Shown here in pieces: positions 1 through 8,235 of a stretch of 64,000 nucleotides of DNA; within the stretch, counting starts at the first letter, position 1, and every line of letters begins with the position of its first letter. Source of the stretch: an endosymbiont of Acanthamoeba sp. UWC8 (lineage in GTDB: Bacteria > Pseudomonadota > Alphaproteobacteria > Rickettsiales > Midichloriaceae); assembly GCF_000730245.1 (NCBI RefSeq), contig NZ_CP004403.1:1116001-1180000 (forward strand), in the 5' to 3' direction. The position numbers were made by a program, and so were the translations under genes. The notes under the pieces are model-generated. The model was given only the letters and a program-made list of their open reading frames with translations, was not told the origin of the DNA and ran no database searches.

Positions 1-692
1 TTTATTTTCTTTTTCAGCTTTCTGTTGAAAATTTTTAGTGCTATAATTTTGCTTAGGTTCTATGAGAGAATCCTTGTATGCTGCTTTAAACGACCCATCA
101 TCAAGTTTAATATGCGAAGAATCCTTAGTAAACTTATTTATAACTTCTCTTAGATCTTCACTTGCCGTTATACCCTGATCATTTGGTAAGTTTAAATCAG
201 CTCCATAACTTACAAGAAGTCCAAGTATAGGAGAGTATAATTTCAAATAATCTTTAGCAATATTTTCTCTATATTTCTCTAACATACCTGCACCTATCTC
301 ATGTTTTATTGCAGCTTTAATAGAGTTGATTACATGATGTGCAGGGGTATCACCATTTTGGTCAAGTACATTAGGATTAGCACCGTTTTCTAACAATATT
401 TTGCTTATTTCTTTTTTATCATAATAACTTGTGTGGTGTAATAAAGCCATTTCATTATTTATATAGTTAAGACTATTTAAAACTGATGATAAAGCGGTTT
501 GCATTAAATCTTGTCTTTCTTGTGCTAGTTTAGGATTAGTGCGCGCTTCAAATGAGGTCAAGTGCTTGTAATCATCATCGCTATCAATAAGTACATATAT
601 CTCTCTTTTGATCTTAACAAAATTAGCTTTAATTTTTTCAGGATCTTTCCCTTCAATTATAGATCTAACTAGCTCACTGGAATTTAACATAA
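1..692 (-). CDS. Ankyrin-repeat protein, C-terminus cut by window edge
   Basis: The reading frame stays open from an ATG at 692-690 to the window edge, about 230 codons, so the C-terminal part is outside. A GGAG ribosome site lies 6-7 bases upstream of the ATG. Around residues 75-115 there is a clear ankyrin unit (MALLHHTSYYDKKEI, then LLENGANPNVLDQNGDTP). A second unit near residues 150-180 reads LLVSYGADLNLPNDQG. The N-terminal ~70 residues are charged and helical with no signal peptide or membrane segment. Ankyrin proteins of Rickettsiales are often secreted effectors, but no secretion signal is visible, so that role is inference. The 3' end shows a glutamine- and lysine-rich stretch. Confidence 0.8.
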
Positions 693-1170
693 AAAATCTC
701 CATAAATAATAATAATACTGTTTTGCCTTATTATATTAAGCTAACAGCATAAAAAGATATAAATATCTTAATATTAATGTAATTTTACTATGAAACAAAC
801 TAAAATGGAAGCGCATTATTTAATAAAATATCAAAATTTTCTCATATATTATAAAAAACTTTAACCTAAAAGGTAATTAATACTTACTTTATGTTTAACT
901 AAAGTTAATATATTTACTTAATGCCTTGGTTAAAAAATTTTAAAGTTAAATATTATTATATTTTTTATTTTTAAAACTGTCATGTTAGCACAGTAATAAG
1001 GCTGCAATTATTTTTAGTATATCAAGCTCTTAGACTTTTAACCATTATTATTCAGGTGTAGTAAATGGTAATTATTTATTATCCAATTCTTAATAAAATA
1101 GCTATTGTCAAATTAATTAACATTCTTTAATCTATTTCAAAGTTAAATAAATAACTTTGAGGCTATTAAA
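693..1170. other. AT-rich intergenic region
   Basis: This stretch separates the divergent ankyrin gene and the small ORF at 1171. It is very AT-rich and I see no coding potential or structured RNA gene in it. A TTGTCA at 1105-1110, 17 bases before TAATCT (1128-1133), is a weak promoter candidate for the small ORF. An 8-bp inverted repeat (CAAAGTTA/TAACTTTG, 1138-1145 and 1152-1159) sits just before the ribosome site of that ORF and could form a small hairpin in its leader. Confidence 0.4.
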
Positions 1171-1341
1171 ATGTCTATTTTCAAAAAAGCTTTTGTTGCA
1201 GGTATTATAGCTATAGCAATGATTGGAACATCTAATCCAAAACATACTGTAACACAGTCTTTCAACAATATTGAAAATACAATTTCTTTAGCAACAAATT
1301 CTAATATCCTTCTAAGCCAAGGAATAGGTAATGGGGATTAG
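1171..1341 (+). CDS. Small putative exported peptide, 56 aa
   Basis: An ATG at 1171, preceded by a GAGG ribosome site about 9 bases upstream, opens a 56-codon frame ending in TAG. The product begins MSIFKKAFVAGIIAIAMIG, a positive N-terminus followed by a hydrophobic stretch, as in a Sec signal peptide or single membrane anchor. The remaining ~35 residues are polar, rich in Asn, Ser and Thr, and end GQGNGD-like (SQGIGNGD). No family is recognised. Support is the ribosome site, the signal-like N-terminus and the lack of any other coding frame. Short length makes a chance ORF possible. Confidence 0.5.
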   Translation: MSIFKKAFVAGIIAIAMIGTSNPKHTVTQSFNNIENTISLATNSNILLSQGIGNGD

Positions 1342-1345
1342 ATTC

Positions 1346-1367
1346 ATAACTTTATTAATAAAGTTAT
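1346..1367. repeat. 22-bp perfect palindrome after the small ORF
   Basis: The 22 bases ATAACTTTATT/AATAAAGTTAT are perfectly self-complementary and begin five bases after the stop of the 56-aa ORF. In RNA they could fold as a short AU hairpin; no U-tract follows, so a terminator role is weak. A dimeric DNA-binding protein site is an alternative. The remaining ~290 bases up to the kinase gene at 1660 are AT-rich and show nothing else I can support. Confidence 0.4.
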
Positions 1368-1659
1368 AGGGCTCACCGCTTAATATCATTAATATTAATT
1401 ATTTAGTCTAATTTAAACATATTTAATCATAAAAATTGATAATAATGTATCATTTATTATTTGTATATTTTAATATAATAAGAATTATTTTATATTGATT
1501 GTGTGAGTTAATACAATCTACTTACAAGCTAGTAAAAAACTTAGCGGCCATTTAATTCCCCTTAAATTTTTCATTTAAAAAGTATTATAGTAATATTTTT
1601 TTTGTAATATATAAATATTTAGTTTATAATTTAGTAACTTTTTCTTAATAAGAGATGAG

Positions 1660-4416
1660 ATGCTAAAATTAAATTATATTGATTTATTAATTGTTGTAGT
1701 TTTTTTAAGTACATGCTTAATAATTGGATTGTATAGAACTACAAAGATAAATACTATTAAGGAGTTTGCTTTAGGATTTAAAAATATATCCGTAATAGTG
1801 TTAGTATGTGCTGTATTCTCTTCCTCAATCGGGGCTGCAGGCACTCTTGGCGCTGTTGGGAAAATTTATGAATTTGGTGCAGTCTTTGTAGTAATCCAGC
1901 TGCTTTCTCCTCTATACTGGTTAATAACAATCAAAGTTATCGCTAATAATATTGAACGTTTTAAAAAATGTATGACGCTAGGCGAAATAATGTATAAGCT
2001 TTATGGAGCTCCAGGTAGATGGATAATAGCCATAGCTTCAACACTAAGAAGCTTAGGTTCTATAGCAGCTCAAGCTTTAGCGTTAGGACTTGTGTTTAAT
2101 TATTTTTTAGGTATTGAAACTGGTTATGGTATATTAATTGGTTATGGAATTATTGCTATATATTCAGCTTTAGGCGGAATAAGGGCAGTTATACATACAG
2201 AAGTTTTTAAATTTGCAGTATTTTTCTTTATTATTCCAATATCCTATATAGTTATCTTTTCTAAAACAGGTGGGCTTGAAAATTTTGTTTCTTATTTACC
2301 AAATTCTCATTTAAATATAAAATTATCTAAAGATAATATAAGTTTATTAACTAGTTTTGCGTTATATTCTCTCTTACCGGGGATAGATCCTGCATTTATA
2401 CAAAGATGCTTAATTGCAAGGGATACTAAGCAACTTAAGGCAGCATTAAAGATGATTGCCTTAATATCAATACCCTTCTCAGCTGCGCTTTGCCTTATTG
2501 CTTACGAAATGAGAATGGCATTTCCTAATATTATGCCGGATGAGGTCTTATTAAAATTCATTTCTCTCCTACCGATGGGGCTTAAAGGGATAATGGTATC
2601 TGGACTAATGGCAATTATAATGTCTGTAGGTGAGGCAAAAATTAATGCAACGAGTATTATTTTAGTTAATGACGTTCTAAAAGTATTACGTCCAACGATG
2701 AGCAATACAATGCAGCTAGGCGCATTGAGGGTTATTACTATAATTCTCTCTATTTCTTCTCTTTTTCTTATAAAATCAAGTAGAAATATTTTAGATATAG
2801 TATGGTTAGTATCAAATTTTTGGGGTCCAACAATCTTTATACCAGTAGCATCAGGATTCCTAGGCTTTAAAACTAATAGCAAATCATTTATGGTAAGTGT
2901 TATTTTTGCTATGATCTTTACTTTATCTACCGGCATTATAGTTGGAGACTTTGCTATCATGAGTTGGAGCTTCGGTATTTTAGGAAGCGCTATCGGCTTA
3001 TTCGGCATGCATTACTACCAAGTTTCCAAAGGGTGGATACAAGTAAAACCCACTCCTAAAGTTATTAAAGATTCAATGCTAAGCAGGATTGTAAACACTA
3101 TTTTTGACCCTGTAAAAAATACATATAAGTTTTTAATTTCCAGTATTAAGTTGCTTGCAGAGGATCCCGGGCAACATAAAATAGAAATCAGAAAGTTTTG
3201 TACCTTTACCCTTTCTTATTATTTCCTATATAGCTTGGATGTCACCTCAAGCCCGGGGCATGTTACATTTGCTTACCTTATAACCATAGGATACTTTTTC
3301 TGCATGGTTTTATTATTTAGAGAGTTTATTGTCAGCAAAAGGTTTTTAGAAAAATATCTACATTATTATTGGTATTTCCTGATTACCTTTTGTTTGCCGT
3401 TCGTTTCAAGTTATATGCTATTTATTGGGTTTAATGATCCGTTCTGGGTAGTAAACGGTATATTATCCGCCTTTTCTTTATACTTATTCGTAGATGCGAG
3501 AAGGTTTTTATTACTCTACTCGATCGGAACCTTAGGTGGGTTTATTTTATTTAAGCAAAGCGGTTTTAGTTTAGAAGCATTTCAGGAAATCACCACTACC
3601 GGCCGCATAGCCTATATTTATTTATTTTTCTTATTCGCCACCCTGTTCTTTCTTAGGAAGCGTGAGAAAGAGCAGGAAGAAAGAGTAGAAACCATGCATA
3701 TATTCGGCGGAGCTATGGCACACGAGGTAAAAAGCCCGCTTGCGACACTTAATATGTGTGCAGTGACCATAAATAATTTATTCCAGGGCGCTTTTGATAA
3801 TAAAAAAGTAAAAGATAATACTTATACTTTTACATTGGATAAGGAAGAAGGGGATACTTTATTAGAATTTACTCAAATGCTTACTAAAGTTAGTTCTCAG
3901 GGTATAAGTACCGTAGACGGCCTCCTTGCCTCACTTAAAAGCACGGTAATTGCCGATGATAAGAAGAATATTACTATAGAAGAATGCGTTACCGCAAGCA
4001 TATTAGAATATAAGCTACTTAACCCCGAGAAAGACGGTGTCGTTATTAACATTGTAGAAAACTTTTTATTTTACGGCTCAATGCATTATATTAAACGCTT
4101 GCTGTCTAATTTGCTGAATAATGCATATAAATATGGCGGCAGGAACGTAAAAATAGAGATTAGAGCAGAGAGCAATAAGCTATATTTTAGAGATAATGGT
4201 AAAGGCATATCAGAAGATGATATACCATATATATTTGATAAGTTTTATACCAAAAGCAAAAGCGGCACCGGCATCGGTCTTGCATTTTGCAAAATGATAA
4301 TGCACGATATGGGCGGCTATATTGAATGTAAATCAAGAATAGGCAAGTATACAGAATTTATCCTAACTTTCCCAGCACTTAAGAAGAAAAAGAAGAAGAC
4401 CGTTAAGAAACAATAA
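1660..4416 (+). CDS. Sodium/solute symporter-type sensor histidine kinase
   Basis: A 918-residue membrane sensor in three parts. Residues 1 to about 455 form a sodium:solute symporter (PutP-like) module with a dozen or so hydrophobic helices. Residues about 500-675 add roughly six further helices. The C-terminus is a histidine kinase: H-box AMAHEVKSPLATLNM with phospho-acceptor H688, N-box LLNNAYKYGG (N821), G1 box DNGKGI from D845, and G2 box GTGIGLAF at 869-876. It ends in a lysine-rich tail (LKKKKKKTVKKQ). Symporter-kinase fusions such as CbrA are known to couple nutrient uptake or binding to two-component signalling. The substrate and the partner regulator are not visible here; no response regulator gene is adjacent. 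The ATG at 1660 is preceded by AAGAGATGAG. Confidence 0.85.
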   Translation: MLKLNYIDLLIVVVFLSTCLIIGLYRTTKINTIKEFALGFKNISVIVLVCAVFSSSIGAAGTLGAVGKIYEFGAVFVVIQLLSPLYWLITIKVIANNIERFKKCMTLGEIMYKLYGAPGRWIIAIASTLRSLGSIAAQALALGLVFNYFLGIETGYGILIGYGIIAIYSALGGIRAVIHTEVFKFAVFFFIIPISYIVIFSKTGGLENFVSYLPNSHLNIKLSKDNISLLTSFALYSLLPGIDPAFIQRCLIARDTKQLKAALKMIALISIPFSAALCLIAYEMRMAFPNIMPDEVLLKFISLLPMGLKGIMVSGLMAIIMSVGEAKINATSIILVNDVLKVLRPTMSNTMQLGALRVITIILSISSLFLIKSSRNILDIVWLVSNFWGPTIFIPVASGFLGFKTNSKSFMVSVIFAMIFTLSTGIIVGDFAIMSWSFGILGSAIGLFGMHYYQVSKGWIQVKPTPKVIKDSMLSRIVNTIFDPVKNTYKFLISSIKLLAEDPGQHKIEIRKFCTFTLSYYFLYSLDVTSSPGHVTFAYLITIGYFFCMVLLFREFIVSKRFLEKYLHYYWYFLITFCLPFVSSYMLFIGFNDPFWVVNGILSAFSLYLFVDARRFLLLYSIGTLGGFILFKQSGFSLEAFQEITTTGRIAYIYLFFLFATLFFLRKREKEQEERVETMHIFGGAMAHEVKSPLATLNMCAVTINNLFQGAFDNKKVKDNTYTFTLDKEEGDTLLEFTQMLTKVSSQGISTVDGLLASLKSTVIADDKKNITIEECVTASILEYKLLNPEKDGVVINIVENFLFYGSMHYIKRLLSNLLNNAYKYGGRNVKIEIRAESNKLYFRDNGKGISEDDIPYIFDKFYTKSKSGTGIGLAFCKMIMHDMGGYIECKSRIGKYTEFILTFPALKKKKKKTVKKQ

Positions 4417-4444
4417 GTGCTTCAGTAAAAGATAGGCGTAAAAG

Positions 4445-4474
4445 AAGCTCTTTCAAATTTTATTAAAAGAGCTT
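4445..4474 (+). terminator. Hairpin downstream of the kinase gene
   Basis: A 9-bp perfect stem (AAGCTCTTT 4445-4453 with AAAGAGCTT 4466-4474) and a 12-base loop lie 29 bases after the kinase stop codon. The position fits a transcription terminator, but no strong T-run follows, so it may be a weak or Rho-assisted terminator or only an mRNA end-stabilising hairpin. Confidence 0.4.
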
Positions 4475-4477
4475 TAG

Positions 4478-4756
4478 CATATATCGGGGAACGGCTCGAA
4501 GCTTACTATTACTCAAAATCCCGATAAAGCGATTTTAAATTGGCAAAGTTTTAATATAGGGAGTAATGAACATACCGTATTCATTCAGCCCTACTCAAGT
4601 TCAGTTGCACTGAATAGAATAAATCACGGCAACTCTTCTGAAATACTTGGGCGCTTAGGTGCCAATGGGCAGTTAATGTTAGTTTTTAACCTTGTAAAAT
4701 GGACTGAGAATGAAGATAACAATGATGAATTGATTACTATAGATTATAGCCTATAA
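4478..4756 (+). pseudogene. Filamentous-haemagglutinin (TPS domain) relic
   Basis: A stop-free frame without any start codon encodes a piece of the two-partner-secretion haemagglutination activity domain. The matching stretch reads KLTITQNPDKAILNWQSFNI, then SSSVALNRINHGNSSEILG and RLGANGQLMLV. The family normally continues with a NPNG motif; here the frame instead runs into an unrelated acidic tail (TENEDNNDELITIDYSL) and stops. The N-terminal signal region, the start codon and the whole long repeat region are missing, so this is a deletion remnant of a large TpsA-type adhesin. No TpsB transporter gene is present in the window. Confidence 0.75.
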
Positions 4757-4879
4757 AGATTAATATGCTAATGAAAACGCCTGAGTAAAAAACTTTTATA
4801 AAAACACTATTAAGCTTTAGTATTTAAATAATTGTTTCTTATTAAATAATTAAATACATTTAATTAAATTGGGCAATAT

Positions 4880-6142
4880 ATGAAAAAACAAGAAAGTAAC
4901 AATTATAAAATTATTATTTCTAAACTTCAAGGGAACCTAAAGCCTAATAAGGATGCATTAAAAGATGCAATGGCAAATGGCAGCGAAGAAGAGCTTCTAT
5001 ATTTTATAGATTGTTTTTCAGTAGAAGAATTACTCAAGGTAACAGATGATCAATACAAAGCAAATTTCTTTTTTCATCTATTAAGGCGAGGTTTTACCAC
5101 AGCCGCTGAAAAATTAATAAATAAATCTCCGGAAGCTAAGAATCTTTTTCTAAACTTGATTGAGGAAGGTGGAAGTGATATGCTTCCGCACCGTGTTCTA
5201 GTTAGGCAACCGGAAGTAAGGGAGTGGTTATACCGGAGAAAGCCGGATTTTATTTATCGTAAACGTCCCTTGTGGGTATATAATGATTTTATATATGCTA
5301 TCGAAGATAACGACCTTGAGTTGGTACAATGGCTGTATGAGAAGAACCAGAATTTTATTAATTCCGTTGGTCGGAAGAAAAGCAATGTATTTATAGAGGC
5401 TGTTGCTAGTGGCTCCTTAGAGGTGGCACAATGGTTGTATGAAAAGAAACCGTATTTTATCGATTCAGTTGACGAGACTGGAGAAAATGCATTTCTAGTT
5501 GCTACACGGAGATCACATTTCAAAGTAATGAAATGGCTTTATGAAAAGAATCCAAATTTTATTAACTCGGTTAGTAAATATGAAAAAAATGCATATACAT
5601 ATGTTGATAATTATTCCCAACATAAAAGGGTAAAAATAAAATATTGGCTTTTAGAAAGAAAACCTGATCTCTTTTATTCTAAAGATGCTAAGTTGGAATT
5701 CCCTGATATTAGTATTCCTTTATTACTTCTTGCACATGGTATTAAAGGTTTTTTGTCCGCAAATGCTGATGAATTGAAAAAATACCTAGAATTATTAGAA
5801 CTGAAGAGTGAAGAACAATTTAATTTACTTTATGATTATGTAGATAACTTTGGCAGAAGCTTAGCCTGGATTGAAATTAATCAAAGCATTATGTTAAGCA
5901 ACATTCCTACCGAGATACAGTTATATATAACAAATATAGCTATCTCTTTATTAGTAAGCGAATCTATATTCCCAAAAATAACTAGCGCTCTTTTAAAAGA
6001 TGTTAAAGCTTTAGAGATATTAAAGCAAAGATGCGCAAAAGAAATGTTACCGGAAGGTTACCCTAAATTTATTAAAGACCATTCACCTAAAATTAATTAT
6101 ATGGAAGAATTAAGAAAGGCAGTAATTCAAAATCACATATAA
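4880..6142 (+). CDS. Ankyrin-like repeat protein
   Basis: A 420-residue protein with at least four 30-36-residue repeats in residues ~125-270, each carrying a W-L-[YL]-E-[KR]-[KN]-x-x-[FL] core (VQWLYEKNQNFINSV, AQWLYEKKPYFIDSV, MKWLYEKNPNFINSV, KYWLLERKPDLFYSK). These are diverged ankyrin-type helical repeats, not canonical ones. The N-terminus is helical with no signal peptide. The C-terminal part holds IPTEIQLYI at residues 342-350, which resembles the start of an F-box and also matches a motif in the LRR protein encoded at 17677-18741. A cytosolic or host-exported scaffold role is inferred from the repeat class. ATG at 4880 follows a weak GGGCAA ribosome site. Confidence 0.75.
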   Translation: MKKQESNNYKIIISKLQGNLKPNKDALKDAMANGSEEELLYFIDCFSVEELLKVTDDQYKANFFFHLLRRGFTTAAEKLINKSPEAKNLFLNLIEEGGSDMLPHRVLVRQPEVREWLYRRKPDFIYRKRPLWVYNDFIYAIEDNDLELVQWLYEKNQNFINSVGRKKSNVFIEAVASGSLEVAQWLYEKKPYFIDSVDETGENAFLVATRRSHFKVMKWLYEKNPNFINSVSKYEKNAYTYVDNYSQHKRVKIKYWLLERKPDLFYSKDAKLEFPDISIPLLLLAHGIKGFLSANADELKKYLELLELKSEEQFNLLYDYVDNFGRSLAWIEINQSIMLSNIPTEIQLYITNIAISLLVSESIFPKITSALLKDVKALEILKQRCAKEMLPEGYPKFIKDHSPKINYMEELRKAVIQNHI

Positions 6143-6157
6143 ACAACTTCAAGGTTT

Positions 6158-6828
6158 ATGGCAACCACGGCAATTAAGGCATATAATGATGATGCTAAGC
6201 CTCAGGACACATTTATAGAGAAGATAATCAACTGGACATCATTTGCGCTGGAACAAATAATTAACTGGGTTAAAGGAAAGCCTTGCAAAGAATATAATGA
6301 AAGGCAAATGAGAATTAAGATGAAATAGCTAAAATTTTAATAAATAACGGTATTGATATTAATACTATTAATGATAATAAAGAATCTCCTCTTTTTAAAA
6401 TGTTAAGTTTAAGAAGCGCCGAAGGTTGGGGTAATGATGTAAGAGATTTATTTAATCAGATTTTGGATAATACGGATAATCTTGAAATTCCTTTATCACA
6501 CACCTCTTTAATACAAATGGCCATCTTTAGTCCTTTATATCAGCCACTTGGTAAAAAGGGAGAAGAAGATATTTACGTTGCTGATGCAGTTAAAAAGTTG
6601 CTTGATAAGGGCGCCTCTATAGAAAAAGCAATTCTTAATGATAAAGTAGTTAGTGAATTGGGGTATGCTTTAGATACAGAGCAACAACATGTTTCTCAAT
6701 TACTGTTTTGTTATGGAGCAAATAAAGACCTCCTCAATGAATCCAGACAACAAAAATTGACGGAATTAGGTGAGTTCGAGTGCGATACTCAATTTACCGC
6801 ACCTCAAATGTTGCATGAAGATCTTTAA
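6158..6828 (+). pseudogene. Decayed ankyrin-repeat gene
   Basis: The segment opens with an ATG at 6158 and a 56-codon frame (MATTAIKAYNDDAKPQDT...) that stops at 6326. An overlapping frame beginning near 6319 carries an ankyrin unit, EIAKILINNGIDINTINDN, followed by KESPLFKML, and continues to 6828. The last ~130 codons include further ankyrin-like units (LLDKGASIEKAILNDKV; LLFCYGANKDLLNES). The first frame looks like the N-terminus of an ankyrin protein whose middle has been lost with a frame change at 6319-6328. If the downstream part is still made, it could start at the ATG at 6400, giving 142 residues. It lies 15 bases after the preceding ankyrin-like gene. Confidence 0.6.
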
Positions 6829-6838
6829 AACCGGGGAT

Positions 6839-6860
6839 AAAGAGAGCTAAAACTCTCTTT
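6839..6860 (+). terminator. Hairpin after the ankyrin relic
   Basis: An 8-bp perfect stem (AAAGAGAG 6839-6846 with CTCTCTTT 6853-6860) and a 6-base loop stand 10 bases downstream of the ankyrin stop codon. The stem is strong for this AT-rich DNA, but the following bases are AACAT and not a T-run, so termination is only likely. Confidence 0.45.
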
Positions 6861-6944
6861 AACATAAGTAATTATTTAATCACTCGGGGTTATAAGCTTA
6901 AACCTTGCATGTTGAAAGTAAGCCTACTAATTGGCCAGCTTCCG

Positions 6945-7128
6945 GTTAACAGGGGAAAAAGATGAGTCTGCCGTAAACCTTAAGGCACAAAGCCTGTATT
7001 TGAGGCATCCTCTCCCCCTTTCGCACAAGCTATGAAGCCGGACAGTACTTCAGAGAACCCCATCGGTGATTCAGCATTTACAAGGATAGCCCGTACTAAT
7101 AATAACTCTTTAAAGAAGAGGGAAGTAT
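6945..7128 (+). ncRNA. IS110 bridge (seek) RNA region, relic
   Basis: Two nested stem-loops can be drawn. The first pairs GAGTCTGCC (6964-6972) with GGCATCCTC (7004-7012), leaving a TC/TC internal mismatch, and encloses a small AGGC/GCCT hairpin; this is where a target-binding loop is expected. The second pairs GCTAT (7029-7033) with ATAGC (7086-7090) and encloses GAAG (7034-7037)/CTTC (7048-7051) with loop CCGGACAGTA; this is where a donor-binding loop is expected. From memory, CCGGACAGTA and a GGTRATYC...ATTTRCAAGG stretch are shared with the bridge RNA of IS621. The RNA precedes the transposase ATG directly, as in the family. Function is unlikely because the transposase is gone. Confidence 0.55.
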
Positions 7129-7221
7129 ATGAGCATTGTAACAATTGGGGTCGAGATATCAAAAAAAACTGTCCCTAATAAATTTGTATCTTCCACAAAA
7201 GTAGTAAAAAAAGCACCTTAG
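7129..7221 (+). pseudogene. IS110-family transposase, N-terminal stub
   Basis: A good ribosome site (GAGGGAAG) precedes an ATG at 7129. The frame gives MSIVTIGVEISKKT, which matches the start of IS110 transposases (typically IG-[IV]-D-[IV]-SKKT, the first Asp being part of the DEDD RuvC-like site). Here that Asp is Glu. After residue 14 the sequence departs from the family and stops after 30 codons. The rest of the ~300-residue enzyme has been deleted. Confidence 0.6.
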
Positions 7222-7226
7222 TAACT

Positions 7227-7688
7227 TCAGTCTTTACTTTTCCAATGCTCTGATTTCTTTAGAGAATCGGCAATTTCTTTGGGCATATAATTTTCATCAT
7301 GCTTAGCAAGCAGTTCCCTGGCAATAAATACTTTATTGTCAACAAGTTTACCTAATGCCACCGTTCCTTGGTTTTCAGTAAATAAATTTGGGATTATGCC
7401 TCTATATTGAATAGTAAGCTCTTCATTTAAATCAGTAATCCTAAACTGCAATGTTTCCTTATCTTTAAGATATTTAATACTGCCTGCGACAACCAACCCC
7501 CCTACCCGAAACTCTTTACCTCTAAATTCGGTTTCTCTTTCCTTAAGCTCAGTAGGATTCAAAAAAAATACAATATTATCGTTAAAAACTTTTAGAGTTA
7601 TAGCAATCGCCACGGCAAAAAACAGCACAAAAACTGCTATTATATATGCACGTCGCTTCCATGCCTTATTTCTTTTTATTAACGACAT
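7227..7688 (-). CDS. ccmE: Cytochrome c maturation haem chaperone CcmE
   Basis: CcmE binds haem covalently in the periplasm and passes it to the cytochrome c ligase. The 153-residue product has one N-terminal membrane anchor (residues ~13-35) and the OB-fold core with FRVGGLVVAGS (60-70), a RGIIPNLF stretch and the haem-attachment motif LAKHDENYMP, with H130 as the attachment residue. Length and order are usual for the family. Its start overlaps the 3' end of ccmD by 23 bases, so the two are translationally coupled, downstream of rpoZ. Confidence 0.95.
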   Translation of the reverse strand: MSLIKRNKAWKRRAYIIAVFVLFFAVAIAITLKVFNDNIVFFLNPTELKERETEFRGKEFRVGGLVVAGSIKYLKDKETLQFRITDLNEELTIQYRGIIPNLFTENQGTVALGKLVDNKVFIARELLAKHDENYMPKEIADSLKKSEHWKSKD

Positions 7689-7791
7689 TCTGATATAAAT
7701 ACTTTAAACGTTTATACTTAAAATATACTGCTCCCGCTAGGATTAGCAGTAAAGCAAAAGTGACAGAATAAGAAATTAAAACATAAAACAT
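7666..7791 (-). CDS. ccmD: Haem exporter accessory protein CcmD
   Basis: A 41-codon frame starts at an ATG ten bases after the rpoZ stop and overlaps the ccmE start. The peptide is one membrane helix (SYSVTFALLLILAGAVYF) preceded by a tyrosine-containing N-terminus and followed by a basic cytoplasmic tail (KYKRLK...NKKK). This is the CcmD pattern: a very small inner-membrane protein that helps release haem-loaded CcmE from the CcmABC transporter. Sequence conservation in CcmD is low, so the call rests on size, topology and position directly before ccmE. Confidence 0.8.
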   Translation of the reverse strand: MFYVLISYSVTFALLLILAGAVYFKYKRLKYLYQNVVNKKK

Positions 7792-7801
7792 TTAAAATTA
7801 T

Positions 7802-8155
7802 TTATTCATCCAAGTCTTCATCTTCATAAGACATTCCTTTTACATCCTTAGCTTGGAAAGTAAATTTAGCCATATCCTGTTGAATTTCTAAATTATCGTC
7901 GCTATCAGGTAGATCTTCTTCTTCAACCACAGACCTGGTTAAGTATTTCTTGATTACGGATTCCCTTAAAGTCTCAGCATCGATAGCATCACTTGCAATC
8001 TCCCTTAAAGCCACAACTGCATCTTTATCATTGTCTCGCTCGATAAGAAGCCTGGCTCCCGATGATATTTCCTTAGCTCTTTGTGCCGCAAGAACAACCA
8101 GTTCAAACCTGCTCTTAATCCGTTCAATGCAATCTTCAATAGTTACGCGCGCCAT
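7802..8155 (-). CDS. rpoZ: RNA polymerase omega subunit
   Basis: The omega subunit helps RNA polymerase assemble around beta-prime. The product begins MARVTIEDCIERIKSRFELV, the hallmark N-terminus, followed by AQRAKEISSGA and a conserved helix DKDAVVALREIA. I chose the ATG at 8155 because it gives the family's MARVT start; an in-frame ATG five codons earlier exists. The protein is 117 residues with a long acidic C-terminal tail, longer than in E. coli but common in Alphaproteobacteria. It heads the rpoZ-ccmD-ccmE cluster. Confidence 0.93.
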   Translation of the reverse strand: MARVTIEDCIERIKSRFELVVLAAQRAKEISSGARLLIERDNDKDAVVALREIASDAIDAETLRESVIKKYLTRSVVEEEDLPDSDDNLEIQQDMAKFTFQAKDVKGMSYEDEDLDE

Positions 8156-8235
8156 AATAACTCTTAACAAAAATTTGCACCCAGTATAATTAAAATATTT
8201 TCAAATGCAACTTTTGCAATACACACTTACAATGT

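Larger units (their letters stand above)
6930..7221 (+). mobile_element. 5' relic of an IS110-family insertion sequence
   Basis: The segment combines a structured non-coding leader (about 6930-7128) with a 30-codon stub of a transposase start. This is the typical 5' arrangement of IS110 elements, which carry their guide RNA before the transposase gene. The outer limits are not defined by any repeat I can see, because this family makes no terminal inverted repeats of the usual kind. Everything after the transposase N-terminus is lost, and ccmE ends five bases downstream. The element is therefore immobile. Confidence 0.65.

Noticed and set aside
6980-7162. 60-codon frame on the minus strand
   Set aside because: It runs opposite the structured IS110 leader and transposase start, has no ribosome site and no family resemblance.
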